Shown: positions 44,227 through 54,704 of the stretch, piece after piece | Numbering within the stretch: position 1 is the stretch's first letter | Layout of the letters: every line of letters begins with the position of its first letter | Origin: Adenophora triphylla var. japonica | Lineage: Eukaryota; Streptophyta; Magnoliopsida; Asterales; Campanulaceae | NCBI GenBank assembly: GCA_022495995.1 | Contig: JAFEMH010000758.1 | Coordinates: 434,001-498,000 of the forward strand | DNA length: 64,000 nucleotides | Direction: 5' to 3' | Translations under genes and position numbers: made by a program | Notes under the pieces: model-generated | What the model was told of the DNA's origin: nothing | Databases searched by the model: none | Seen by the model: the letters and a program-made list of their open reading frames with translations, nothing else

Positions 44227-44684
44227 CTGAAACATCACAGCCATGTTCTTGTCAGTGTCTGTTTTCTCTTACTGGTGGTATACGGTCACAAGTAAAAACA
44301 AGGTAACAGTATAACACCAGTGAAGAGAAAACAGAACTTTCCTCCAATTTTTTTAATCTCCACCTTCCATTTACCCAAGATCCTGATTGCAGAATCTTCC
44401 TCATGAGCATGAAAGCTGGCGCTGTTGCTCTCAATCTCACGGTTGCTTCGCAAAACATGCAAAGCAACCGTGAGATTGAGGGCAACACCGCCAGCTTTCA
44501 AGCTCATGAGGAAGATTCCGCAATCAGGATCTTGGGTAAATGGAAGGTGGAGATTGAAAAAATTGGAGGAAAGCTCTGTTTTCTCTTCACTGGTGTTATA
44601 CTGTTACCTTGTTTTTACTTGTGACCGTATACCACCAGTGAAGAGTAAAACAGGCACTCACAAGAACATGGCTGTGATGTTTGA
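44227..44684. pseudogene. Inverted repeat of a captured RAD16/SNF2-like helicase exon
   Basis: Arms 44227-44447 and 44463-44684 (about 221 bp each, over 90% identical by eye) with a 15-bp loop. Read toward the loop, the left arm encodes DPDCRIFLMSMKAGAVALNL and continues TVAS; the right arm encodes DPDCGIFLMSLKAGGVALNL and TVA. This is helicase motif V of RAD16-type SNF2 proteins (nucleotide-excision repair / chromatin helicases). The outer part of the arms looks intronic. A transcript through it would fold into a near-perfect double strand, a natural substrate for small-RNA production. Only a fragment is present; no helicase can be made. Confidence 0.8.
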
Positions 44685-45280
44685 GATCCTTAGAGAGGAG
44701 GACAGTGAAACTGAAAAAACCTATATTAAACAGAAAATCCTTTGCTCAAACAGTCGAGAACTTGTTTGCTCTGTCTTTCTTGGTCTAAGCTGAGATAGGG
44801 TTTTGATTGTTGTGGATGATAACGACTCTCATCTTGTTTATTGATCAAAATTATGCATGTTATGGTAATGAATAAAAATTATGCACGATTATATGATTTG
44901 TAAATATCATTATTGTCTATTAAAATTGCTTGATTTTCGATTATAAAGCAAGTAGACAGAGTGATATTTGCAATTCATACGTGTATTTCGGGATGGGATA
45001 GAAGCCGACCCCAATTCTAAACCTAATGGACATGAATTGTCCTTTCACCCTAGAGAATGATATACTTAACAACAAAGAATTAAATATTAATATTTAAAAT
45101 TATTCACATCCACCTAAACCGACTACCGAGACCAATTTGTGTTGAAAATTCTGATGTTCCAGAAGCCGGTGTGAATTAGGGTTCGTCTTTTATATCAATA
45201 AACCTAAATGAAGTGTCTTTTTATTTATATATATATTGATATATTGTTTTTATTTGTATATATAATATACTAGTTTAGAT
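44685..45280 (+). other. CACTA-2 region before the TNPA-like gene
   Basis: AT-rich, no gene recognised. The plus-strand ORF at 44425-44793 spans the hairpin right arm and is not a native gene. Confidence 0.5.
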
Positions 45281-47081
45281 ATGTCGGGTCGAGGTGGCAA
45301 TCGTTCAAAGAGAGGCAAGGTTGCGGGTTTTGTCCATCGTCTTGTTTCTCCAAGGAGGGAGGGAGGGGCTCTACGTCTGGTTCAGGACGTAGTGATGATG
45401 ATTTGAGCAGTCAAGGTAATGTAAGCTCTAGTGTTCCAGTTAGTGAACCATCCGGACGGGTTCACTTGGATGCAATTATTAATGAGGATGGAAAAATGGA
45501 AATATCTATCTCTCCCAGTGGCCAGTAAGTATTATTTAATTGTAAATGTCATATTTATAATGTTTACATTTTATTATTGTCTTTTTATTTGTATATATAT
45601 TGATATATTGTTTTTCAATTAATATCTTATAGGTTTATACATGGTGGTTGTCAAGATCCCGCTAGATGGTTTGGGGATTTATTCAGCGGGTATAATTTTG
45701 AGGAATTTTATCCCACCCCGAAGTCAATATCAAAAGAGGTGTATGCTATCTTGTATAGCCAGTTTCGGGTAAAATTACTTAATTCTCTTTCCTTTGTAAA
45801 GTTTGTAGACTATTCCCTTGTGTATTTAACTACTTTTACTATTTTTGTAGCACATATATTCATGCCCTGAGTGTACCGATGTTCAAATAGAGGCGGCTTT
45901 CAAGAAATTGGTTGCTAAGCGGTACGCTGGTAAAGTGTACGACATGAAAAGAAAGTAGCTGAATGATGGTTTGCCTCTAGCTAATTTCTCCGCTAGTGCG
46001 TGGGAGCAGTGGGAAGCCTATTGGAGCAGTGAGAAATTTCAAAAAAGTTCAGAAATTGCAAAGAAGAATAGGAACTCACAAGAGGGGCGGGGGAGTGTGC
46101 ACACTGGAGGATCAATTAACTTCAGCGAGAGTTGGTCCAGAATGGTAAACTTCATTTATTATCCGTTTGTAAATTAAGCAATACTCTATTTGATTCATAT
46201 ATTGTTATTATTTGATAGGCTTTTTAAAGTTTTAATTTTTTTATATGTTAAGCGTTTGAAACACGGAGATGATGAGGCTGCTGTGTTTCTGGCTACACAT
46301 ACTACGGAGGCTGCTGATGGCTCAGGGCCATAATGGATCAACCCTTATTACCAGACCCTTTATGTAAGTGTTAATAGTATTTTCTATTAGTAAATTATAT
46401 ATTTTCTATTAGTAAATTATAAATTATTTAGTTAAATAAATATTATTTTCTACCATAGTGTATAATGTATTTTTTTTTCTGGAAGAGTATGATAGGCGGG
46501 CTTGTGAGGAGGCTATTGAAGAAGGAAGTTTGGCTCCTGAGAGCATCGAGCGGCCCGCCTTTCGTGAAAAGCATTGGGCGGCCATTGTCCTCCGAGACAA
46601 GCAACCAAAGGGAGACCGCTTGCCTGGATTCGGAGGACATGGTGCGGGGTATTTTAACATGCCATTCCGCAGCCCTACTACGTAATACTTTTCATCTTCT
46701 TCCTCCGGCGGCAGTCATCATGTGGATCAAGAAGCGTTTGATGATCGGGTCAACAGAGAGGTTGAGAGGCGAGTGGAGCTGATCCAGAGCCAGGTGCAGG
46801 CCCAGGTGGATGCGCGGGTGGAGGCGCAGGTGGAGGCCCATGTGCAGACCCAGATGCAGACCCAGGTTTCAGCCCAGGTGCAGAGGCTAGTGGAGCAACA
46901 GCTTGAGCAGCGCATTCAACAATACTTGACTACCATGAATTTGCAATCACAGCCACAGCCACAGCCACGTAATAGCGGTAACGCTTCTGATGAGTCAGTT
47001 GGTCAATACCTTAGGCGAAGTGGCGGTGGTAGTGGCGGTGGTAGCGGTAGCGGCAGCGCTCGTGGTCGGGGTCGTGGTTGA
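45281..47081 (+). pseudogene. CACTA-2 TNPA-like protein (plant transposase Ptta/En/Spm family)
   Basis: Multi-exon. Exon 1 starts ATG 45281 (MSGRGGNRSKRGKVAGF), shifts frame in a GGGAGGGAGG run near 45357, and ends SISPSGQ at a GTAAGT donor (45524). Exon 2 (about 45633-45767) encodes WFGDLFSGYNFEEFYPTP; exon 3 (about 45851-46142) carries FKKLVAKRYAGKVYDMKRK, an in-frame TAG (45957-45959), then LPLANFSASAWEQWEAYWSS, KKNRNSQEG and HTGGSINFSE, the family signature. Exon 4 (about 46253-46362) has FLATHTTEAADGS and another in-frame TAA (46331-46333). The last exon (about 46460-47081) encodes RPAFREKHWAAIVLRDKQPK, a repetitive glutamine/valine coiled coil (46740-46940) and a GSGGGS/RGRGRG tail. Two stops and a frameshift make it defective unless read-through occurs. 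Confidence 0.75.
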
Positions 47082-47124
47082 TTGACATTCATTTTATTTG
47101 GCTGGCATGTAATGTAAACAAATA

Positions 47125-47375
47125 TATTTTATTTCCCTTTCCCTTTCCCTTCCCTTTTTCCCAAGTGAAACAATTTCCTTTTCCCCTTTTCCCCTTTCCC
47201 CTTCCCCTTTTCCCTTTTCCCTTTCCCATTACCCCTTATCCCTTTCCCATTACCCCTTTTCCCTTTGTTTGTAGTTTGTTTGTGTTTCTTTTATAATGGG
47301 ATTTGTTTAAAACAGGTTTGACAGGTTTATCCCTTTCCCATTACCCTTTTTCCCTTTGTTTGTAGTTTGTTTGTT
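47125..47375. repeat. Pyrimidine-rich TTTCCC tandem repeat
   Basis: Irregular TTTCCC/TTACCCC units over about 150 bp, followed by a partial duplication (CCCTTTGTTTGTAGTTTG at about 47261 and 47350). Non-coding. Confidence 0.85.
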
Positions 47376-47459
47376 GTTGGGATTTGTTTAAAACAGGTTT
47401 GACAGGTTTACAGGTGGTTTAATATTAAAAATTTTTTTTTTTTTTTTAAAATCTGCCCA

Positions 47460-47945
47460 GCTTACCGACGGAAATTTCCGTCGGTAAATTAATAAAAAAA
47501 AATAAATAATACTAATTTCCGGCGGAAATATCCGTCGGAAAATAATAAAAATTAAAAAAATAAAACTCATTACCGACGGATATATCCGTCGGTTTATGGT
47601 TTAGATTTCCGACGGACATATCCGACGGTAAATTTTATGGATTCCGACGGTTATAACCGTCGGTAATGGGTTTTATTTACCGACTGATATTTCCATCGGT
47701 AACCTCCGGCAATTGCTCCGGTTAACCGGCCGGCGTTACTCATTTCCGACGGACGGTTCCCGGCGGAATTTCAGATTTTCCGGCGGACAATCCGCCGGTA
47801 TTTCCGGCGGAATTAGTCCGTCGGTATTACCAACCAATTATTTCCGACGGAACCCGACGGACGAATTCCGTCGGTAATATCCATTTACCGTCGGAAATGT
47901 GGAATTACCGACGGAAATTTCCGTCGGTAAAAGGCCTGTTTCTAG
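47460..47945. repeat. CACTA-2 right subterminal repeat array
   Basis: About 20 units of TTACCGACGGA / TCCGTCGGTAA with CCGGCGGAAT variants. Longer than the left array. Confidence 0.9.
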
Positions 47946-47953
47946 TAGTGGGA

Positions 47954-50702
47954 TATCAGAGACATTATCCTCAGTACAAACTTTTGCAAGGTTGATATTC
48001 CCTTTTTCAACATGGTCTCTGATGAAGTGATGTCTGACCTCAATATGCTTTATTTTTGAGTGTTGGACAGGGTTTTCTGTCATGGCAATAGTGCTTAAGT
48101 TGTCACAGAAGATGGGAATGTTAGACAATTCTATTCCAAAGTCTTGAAGTTGGCTTTTAAGATAGAGAATTTGAGAACAACACAAGCATGCAGCAATATA
48201 CTCAACCTCAGCTATTGAAGTGGCTACTGAGGTTGGCTTTTTGCTTGACCATGAGATGATTCTTGAACCAATAAACTGGCATCCACCACTTGTGGATTTT
48301 CTATCTAGATTGCATCCAACATAGTCAGAGTCAGTGAATCCAATTAGAGAGAATGGGGATTCAATGGGATACCACAAACCATAATCAGGGGTTCCTTTGA
48401 GATATCTCAAATTTCTCTTGACAGCAGAGAGATGAGATTCCTTGGGATTGGCTTGAAATCTAGCACAGAGACAGACACTAAACATGATGTCAGGTCTTGA
48501 AGCTGTTACATAAAGGAGAGATCCAATGTAACTTCTGTAAAGTGTTGGATTTACACTTTGACCATCTGGATCAGCATGAAGTTTGGTTGTGGTTGACAAG
48601 GGAGTTTTAGGCTGGGAAGCAGTTTGCATGTCAAACTTCTTGATCATATCCCTTGTGTATTTAGCTTGGTTAATGAAGATTCCTTCCTTCATTTGCTTGA
48701 CTTGAAGGCCCAAGAAGAAAGTGAGCTCACCTATCATGCTCATTTCAAACTGATTCTTCATAATATCCCCAAATTCAGTGCACAAGTCCTCATTTGATGA
48801 GCCAAAAATGATGTCATCAACATAGACTTGGATGAGCAACTGTTCATCTCCATATTTCTTGATAAACAAAGTGTTATCAATATGGCCCTTTGTAAATCCT
48901 TTGCCAAGGAGATATTTAGATAGGGTATCATACCAAGCTCTAGGTGCTTGTTTAAGCCCATACAAGGCTTTGTCCAATTTGTATACATGATCTGGAATTT
49001 TGGGGTGCTCAAAACCAGGGGGTTGAGATACAAAAACTTTTTCATTTAGGACTCCATTCAGAAATGCACTCTTGACATCCATTTGAAACACTTTCATCTT
49101 CTTGAATGAAGCATAGGCAAGGAAAAGCCTTATAGCTTCTAGTCTTGCAACAGGAGCAAAAGTCTCATCATAGTCAATGCCTTCTTCTTGCCTGTACCCT
49201 TGAGCAACCAGTCTAGCTTTGTTCCTCACTACAATACCTTCTTCATTCATCTTATTTCTAAAAACCCATCTTGTCCCAATGACAGTTTGGTTTTTAGGCT
49301 TGGGAACAAGCTTCCAAACCTTATTTCTTTCAAATTGCTCCAATTCTTCTTCCATTGCTTCTATCCAATCTGGGTCTTGAAGAGCTTCATTTATCTTTTT
49401 GGGTTCAATTTGAGAGATGAAGGCACTCATTAGAGAGTCAAGAACAGGCATGTTAGGAGGTATGTCCATTTTGTGTATAGGTAGGTCAATATAGTTGTTT
49501 TTGTTTGGAGGGATGATGTGGGTAATGGTTTCAGGTTGAGGAATTGAATGAGAGGTGTTGTTATCAGGTTGGATAGGGTCTTCTTCAAGGGGATTTTGAT
49601 GACTGGATGAAGGTAGGTTATAAGGTGCACCTTGGCTGTCAGATTCACCTTTGCTGTTGAGAAGGGATTCTTGGCTGTCAGACAAGGTGGGATGAGTGTT
49701 AGAGTTTTTGGGCACCATATAGGGAATGGAAGGTGAGTTTTCTTCAGGATTGAGGTTTGAAGGGTCATGAACAGGAGAAACCTCAGGAACATTGTCTGAA
49801 TTCCCAACAGATTCATCAAAATCACATAATTCAGTGTGGCTTTGATCATTGTTTTCATCAAAGTCTACATGAATTGATTCTTCTACAATAAGTCTTCTTT
49901 TGTTGTAAACCCTATAGGCTTTGCTAGTGTTGGAGTATCCAAGGAAAATTCCTTCATCACTTTTGGAATCAAGTTTGTCAAGATTGTTTTTCCCATTGTT
50001 GTGTATGAAACATCTACTTCCAAAGCCATGGAAGTATGAAATTGTTGGTGTTCTTCCATTCCATAGCTCATAGGGAGTCTTGGAGTGGAACTTGTTGATG
50101 AGGGTCTTGTTCTGGACATAGAAAGCAGTGGTGACTGCTTCACCCCAAAAATACTTAGGGAGATTGTGTTCTGATAGCATAGATCTTGCTGCTTCACAAA
50201 TTGTTCTATTCTTTCTTTCAGCAACCCCATTTTGCTGTGGTGTCCTAGGAGCAGAGAAATTGTGCTCAATCCCTTTTTGATCACAGTATTCTTCAACACC
50301 AGTGTTCTCAAATTCCTTACCATGATCAGATCTGATTTTGATGATGGATAAACCTTTTTGGTTTCGAATTTTATTGAACAGTTTGACTAGTTGTTCCAAT
50401 GTATCCTTTTTGGATTCAAGAAGGATGATCCAAGTAAATCTAGTGTAGTCATCAACTACAACAAGAGAGTATCTCTTTCCACCAAGAGATCTAGTTCTGA
50501 TTGGTCCAAAAAGGTCCATGTGGAGTAATTGAAGGGGTTTTGAGGTATCTAGTCTGGTTTTGGCAGTGAAGGAGGTTTTCTTTTGTTTTCCACATTGACA
50601 AGCTTTGCACAATTTGTCCTTTTTAAAGGGTATTTTGGGTAGGCCTTTTACTAGGTTTGATTTGGCTAGTTTTGAGATGCTTTTCAGGTTTAGGTGAGCC
50701 AA
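47954..50702 (-). CDS. pol: Element B integrase, reverse transcriptase and RNase H
   Basis: A long open frame on the minus strand, about 915 codons before CACTA-2 (the frame runs on into its end to 47838). Integrase: AHLNLKSIS (rest of HHCC), [24 protein letters not shown] (D), [24 protein letters not shown] (D), [14 protein letters not shown] (E). [61 protein letters not shown] (YVDD), [12 protein letters not shown]. RNase [63 protein letters not shown]. The start is set by the in-frame TGA at 50718-50720, just before LWHKRLAH, so in this copy pol is cut from protease. RT and RNase H look otherwise intact up to the CACTA-2 insertion. Confidence 0.92.
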
Positions 50703-50717
50703 TCTCTTGTGCCACAG

Positions 50718-51120
50718 TCATGACATATCAGATTGACTGAAGGAGAGAAGACAATGGGCATCTGAAGAATCCACAATTTCAAGGTTTAGACAGTAGAGGT
50801 TGCCTTTTCTTATTCCAGTGAGAATAGATTTGTTGTTGACATCTTTGATAGTGCAGTGGTTTTTGGAACATACAACATGATATCCCTTATCACAAATCTG
50901 ACTAAGGCTAATCAAATTGTGGTTGAGACCCTCTACATAAGACACATTTGTGAAAATAATGTCTTTAGTAACAAGGTTTCCTGATCCTTTGACTTTGGCT
51001 TGAGAGTTGTCACCAAAAGTTACATTTGGACCATTTTTAGGGACATATTGTTGTAACCACTCCTTGTTGAAAGTCATGTGCCTGCTGCATCCACTGTCCA
51101 AGTACCATATTCCTTTCCTA
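50718..51120 (-). pseudogene. pol: Element B protease and pre-integrase segment
   Basis: Encodes WYLDSGCSRHMTFNKEW (DSG aspartic protease core), VSYVEGLNHNLISLSQICDK and KGNLYCLNLE, ending at TGA 50718-50720 in the same frame as the integrase. Upstream, 51100-51180 carries stops, and a TTTTCTGTTTTGTAG stretch that resembles a splice acceptor just before GAACCTAGG. Confidence 0.8.
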
Positions 51121-51180
51121 GGTTCCTACAAAACAGAAAAATAAATTTATGGTACCCTTTATTCTTTTGGGTCCAAAGGA

Positions 51181-52198
51181 TTAGAATTTCTTTGGTACCC
51201 TAGCTTTGTTCATTGCCCTCTTTCCAAAGTACTGGTTTAGGGCATTGTAATATCCCATGAAGTGTAACATATAGGGTGTAGGATCAATAGGTTGGGATTG
51301 GTTAAGAAATTGGTTGGGAGAAAAGAATTGGTTTTGGTTGTGAAACTGAGAATGGCTTGGGGAATTGTTTGAATGAGATGATCTGGGAGAGGTATTATAT
51401 TGGGCATGATTTCTTCCATTAGAGAATGGCCAATTAGGTCTTTGAGGTTTGGCATATGAGTGATGATCATAGAATCTTTGCTGTCTTGGAGACCTCTGCT
51501 GTCCACCATATCTTGGCTGTCTAGGAGACCTTGGGCATGCAGGAGATCTCTGGTCCGGTGGCTTTGTCTTTGGTTCTTCTTCACTTGCTCTTTGATTCCT
51601 TTCTTTTGCCAAATGTATTTACCTTTGTTTGCTTGTTTTCCTTTTCCTTTTGATTGGCTTGGACTGACAATATGAGCTTCATTAGTGTAGGAGGGGCTAG
51701 GTGGAATTGTTATATCAGTCTGGCTGGAACTAGCTTCATCCATTTTTCCCTTTTTCTTGAGATCTTCCTTGGTTTGAATAGGATAAACATTTTCTTGGGC
51801 TTTGACATAGTTCATGCTTTCAGGAACCATCTTGTCAATAGCCCTTTCATCAGTACGAGGGTATATGTGTTCATAGTAGGATTATTAGCTCCAATCCCTG
51901 ATTTGTCACTTGGGTGTCTTTGGTTGTAGCTAAAGTGGGTCAAGGCTTTTCCAGAGCTGTTCCAGGATTCAAACTTCTTTCTAAGGGATTCATTTTCCTT
52001 TTCAAGGTTGATGTTGATTTGGTTGGTTTCCAGAAGTTTGGAATTCATAGCTGTCAGCTCTTCATTAGCTTTTTCAAGCATAAGGTTTTGAACTTTCAGT
52101 CCTTGATTGGCTCTTTCAAGGCTATCAATGGTTTTACTTTGGGATAGATTGTCAGTGAGAAATGAATCAAAGCCAGTTTGGTGTCTTTTTATTTGAAT
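51181..52198 (-). pseudogene. gag: Element B gag, coiled-coil and linker (frameshifted)
   Basis: Pieces in several frames: a coiled coil (LEKANEELTAMNSKLLETNQ, 52081-51990) followed by FESWNSSGKALTHFS and HPSDKSGIGAN, the block that precedes the end of Sirevirus gag; then YVKAQENVYPIQTKEDL (about 51805) and a glutamine/serine/asparagine-rich tail with QPRYGGQQRSPRQQ, ending VPKKF and stop at 51181. At least two frame changes. Confidence 0.75.
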
Positions 52199-52771
52199 TT
52201 AAAGAGTACTAACTAATTGCTTAAATTCTTCATTATTTAAAGTGTTAAATTGAGGTACCTGATTTAGTTCTTCAGCAACAACTAAGGCTTCAAGATCTTC
52301 TTCATTGTCTGAGTCTTCATCATCTCTAGCCATCAAGCATATCATTGCTTCTTCTCCTTCACTTTCAGAGTCACTGTAGTCACATTCCTCATCACTAAAC
52401 TTAGATGAGTCAGCAATCAATACTTGCTCTTTGTTCTTCTCATTCTTCTTCTTTGTGCAGTTGTAGCAGTTACATCTTGAACTGTGAATAATCTCCTTGG
52501 AGTATGAGAACTTCTTAGCTGTCTGATTTTCCCTAGGTTTCCTTGGTTCAGGGCAATCAGAAGAGTAATGTCCAAGCTTCTTACAGTTGAAGCATTCAAC
52601 TTTCTTTTTAGGGTTTTCTTGATCAGAAGTGGATGGGCTATAGCTTCTCTCAAAGGACTTCTTATGTGCTCTCAAGGTATTTCTTACAGCCATGGATATG
52701 AGACTAGGTAGATCTCCTTGGGAGAGGTTGTTTGAGGGAAGGTTTACTTTTTGGAGGGAAAGAAGAACCAT
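52199..52771 (-). CDS. gag: Element B gag, zinc-knuckle segment
   Basis: A 190-codon open piece of gag with a CCHC knuckle CFNCKKLGHYSSDC (C-x2-C-x4-H-x4-C), a second cysteine cluster (CNCYNCTKKK) and a strongly acidic stretch (YSDSESEGEEAM, DEDSDNEEDLEA). It binds element RNA in the particle. The upstream part of gag continues in other frames to 53500. Confidence 0.8.
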   Translation of the reverse strand: MVLLSLQKVNLPSNNLSQGDLPSLISMAVRNTLRAHKKSFERSYSPSTSDQENPKKKVECFNCKKLGHYSSDCPEPRKPRENQTAKKFSYSKEIIHSSRCNCYNCTKKKNEKNKEQVLIADSSKFSDEECDYSDSESEGEEAMICLMARDDEDSDNEEDLEALVVAEELNQVPQFNTLNNEEFKQLVSTL

Positions 52772-53500
52772 AGAATCAATGTCTTGTTGGGTGATTGTTT
52801 TCTTGGGCAGCTAAGGCAAGGGTTTGTGAAATGGAGGGAACAGGTTGAAGTTTTATCATTCCTTCTAGTTCATAAGCTTCAAGCTTTCCAAAGTATTGTT
52901 CAACAGTCATGGTACTCCATTCTGATCCTTCTCTTATTGGTAGGGCTACTTTCTCATATTCTTGAGGAAGGTTGGAGTATATTTTGAGACACAGACTTGG
53001 TTCTCAAAAGTTTTACCATGATCAGCAATGGATCTTACCAAATCTTAAAACCTTGGTTTTGCAGTACTTACTTTCTCACCAGGGTAGAATTTAAAATTGT
53101 CAAGTTGTCTAAGAAGGTTGTATAGGTTTTGGGTTCTAACACTAGAGTGTTTCTGGAATTTGGTATGGATGAGTTCCCAAGCAGCCTTGGCAGTTGGCTC
53201 TTTAGCAATTTCTTGTGCTAGGGAGTCATTAACACTCTTTTGGAGTATGTTTTTGACTTTCAGATTAGCACTAACAAGTTGTCTTTCTGAATCAGTCCAG
53301 AATTCTGGGGATTTATTTTTGCTAGGTCCACCATTTGAATCTAGGGTGACAGGGCAAGTAACTTCATATTCTAGAACAAACCAGTTCCAGATGCTATTTG
53401 CATCAAGGTAGGTTTTGATTTTTGATGCATATATTTCAAAGGATCCACAATCATCAATATGTGGGATGTCTTTCTCATTATTTCTCCTTGGTTGAGGCAT
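52772..53500 (-). pseudogene. gag: Element B gag, N-terminal part
   Basis: Starts MPQPRRNNEKDIPHID at 53500, 56 bases from the PBS. It encodes YASKIKTYLDANSIWNWFVL, ANLKVKNILQKSVNDSLAQE, AKAAWELIHTKFQKHSSVRT and NFKFYPGEKV, i.e. the copia gag (UBN2-type) fold. The frame closes at 53045; the capsid sense (SIADHGKTFENQV and downstream) continues to 52772 with several stops. Confidence 0.82.
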
Positions 53501-53555
53501 GGTGGGTTGGTAATTGATCCTTCACAAGTTGTTAGACTTTTATGTGTGAAGACAA

Positions 53556-53567
53556 GCTCTGATACCA
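53556..53567 (-). promoter_or_regulatory. Primer binding site of element B (initiator Met tRNA)
   Basis: On the minus strand TGGTATCAGAGC starts two bases after the 5' LTR end, as in element A. Confidence 0.92.
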
Positions 53568-53569
53568 AT

Positions 53570-54704
53570 TGAAAGGTCCTGTTTGCTTTAATCAGATTGA
53601 AAGGTTAGAAAGTTAAGCTTTGATAGCTGAGGTGAAATCTTAGCTGTCAGATATTAACTGGTTTAAAAGATAAGGTTTAAATGTGCAGCGGAATAATAAG
53701 TGTTGAAATAGTGTAAAGACAAGTGAATAGTGTTTGTGTGTGTAGATGTGTGTGTGTGTTGTGTGATAATACCAATTGAACACAAGGAATTTTAAGGTGG
53801 TTCAGAGTTCACTCCTCCTACGTCCACCCTCACTGTCAACCTTGACAAGTGAGATCAATCCACTTAAATCTAGTTCCCGTTAAGATTTACAAAGGATTGG
53901 ATAGGCAAGTTCCTTGAACTTCCTCTTCCTAATAAGTACGGTCTATTAGGGATTATGCTCTATACTAAGCAATTTACAATACCCACTTAAAGTCAGTCTT
54001 AAGTGGTTTTACAAATCAGTTTATACACACGAGGTCGATTACAAGTGTCTCAATGTTGTTTTGATTGTTGGTTGCAGGTTGAGAAAGGTTGGAGGTAAGG
54101 TTGTAAGAGTTGTGTGTAAAGGGGCAAGGTCTTCAGTCTTGGAGGACTCCTTTTATAGGCTTGGATATAGCCGTTGGAGGGGACAAGGAGACAAGGTAAT
54201 AAATGCATGTTGGAGTTGCATTTAGAGCCTTTGTTGACTGGAGAATAACATAGCTGGAATCTACAACCATGGATGTGATCTTCATGGAGATGAGCTGGCA
54301 GCATCAATAGAGAGAAATTTGGTTAAGGCACAAGACTCATTTTATGAGTACATCACTGCTGATTGTTTGCTAAAGATCATAGCTGTCAGAGGGATGACGC
54401 CTTTGCTGCTTGAGAACCTTAGCTGTCAGAGCTAAGTTCTTGATCTAGATGATTTAGGCAATATGTAATGCTCCATGTAATGCTCCATATGTACATAGAT
54501 ACATTAATGCATAAAATTGGTTTTGAGTTAGACCTTTGCAGATTGGTTGAATCATTGCTGTCCAGTTGATATAAGATGTGCAGTTTTGAGTTAAGGGCTT
54601 AGCTGTCCAAAGTCATATGTTATCTTGGCTGTCAGATAACATATGATATATTTCTTTGTCAAAACCTTTTATAACTATGTGGCTTACATATTTAGGTCCT
54701 AACA
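53570..54704 (-). repeat. Element B 5' LTR
   Basis: 1135 bp; on the minus strand starts TGTTAGGACCTAAA and ends CAGGACCTTTCA. TATA box CCTATAAAAGG is at 54151-54159 (minus). It holds three exact AGCTGTCAG copies (53642, 54381, 54421). Followed by the target duplication CATGA. Confidence 0.93.

Larger units (their letters stand above)
42273..47950 (+). mobile_element. CACTA-2 transposon with TNPA-like gene and captured helicase hairpin
   Basis: Ends CACTACTAGAAACAGG and CCTGTTTCTAGTAGTG are perfect complements, flanked by GGA (42270-42272 and 47951-47953). Length 5678 bp. Subterminal arrays use TTACCGACGGA / TCCGTCGGTAA, different from CACTA-1. It has no TNPD transposase; it carries a plus-strand TNPA-like gene and a long inverted repeat of a RAD16/SNF2-like exon. 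It would depend on TNPD in trans. It interrupts the last codons of element B pol. Confidence 0.95.
24429..54704 (-). mobile_element. Complete Sirevirus-type Ty1/copia element B with two nested CACTA transposons
   Basis: A 30,276-bp span; about 13.0 kb after subtracting CACTA-1 and CACTA-2. LTRs are at 53570-54704 (5' in element sense) and 24429-25562 (3'), with target duplication CATGA (24424-24428 and 54705-54709). Order on the minus strand: PBS, gag, protease, integrase, RT-RNase H, a spacer with an antisense ORF, a long env-like ORF, PPT. Long gag with coiled coil and env-like ORF place it with Sireviruses. By eye the LTRs differ at about 20 positions in 1.13 kb. Confidence 0.95.

Noticed and set aside
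44403..44793. ORFs of 73 and 122 codons over the hairpin as native genes
   Set aside because: They cross from one arm to the other; only the motif V part facing the loop matches a known protein.
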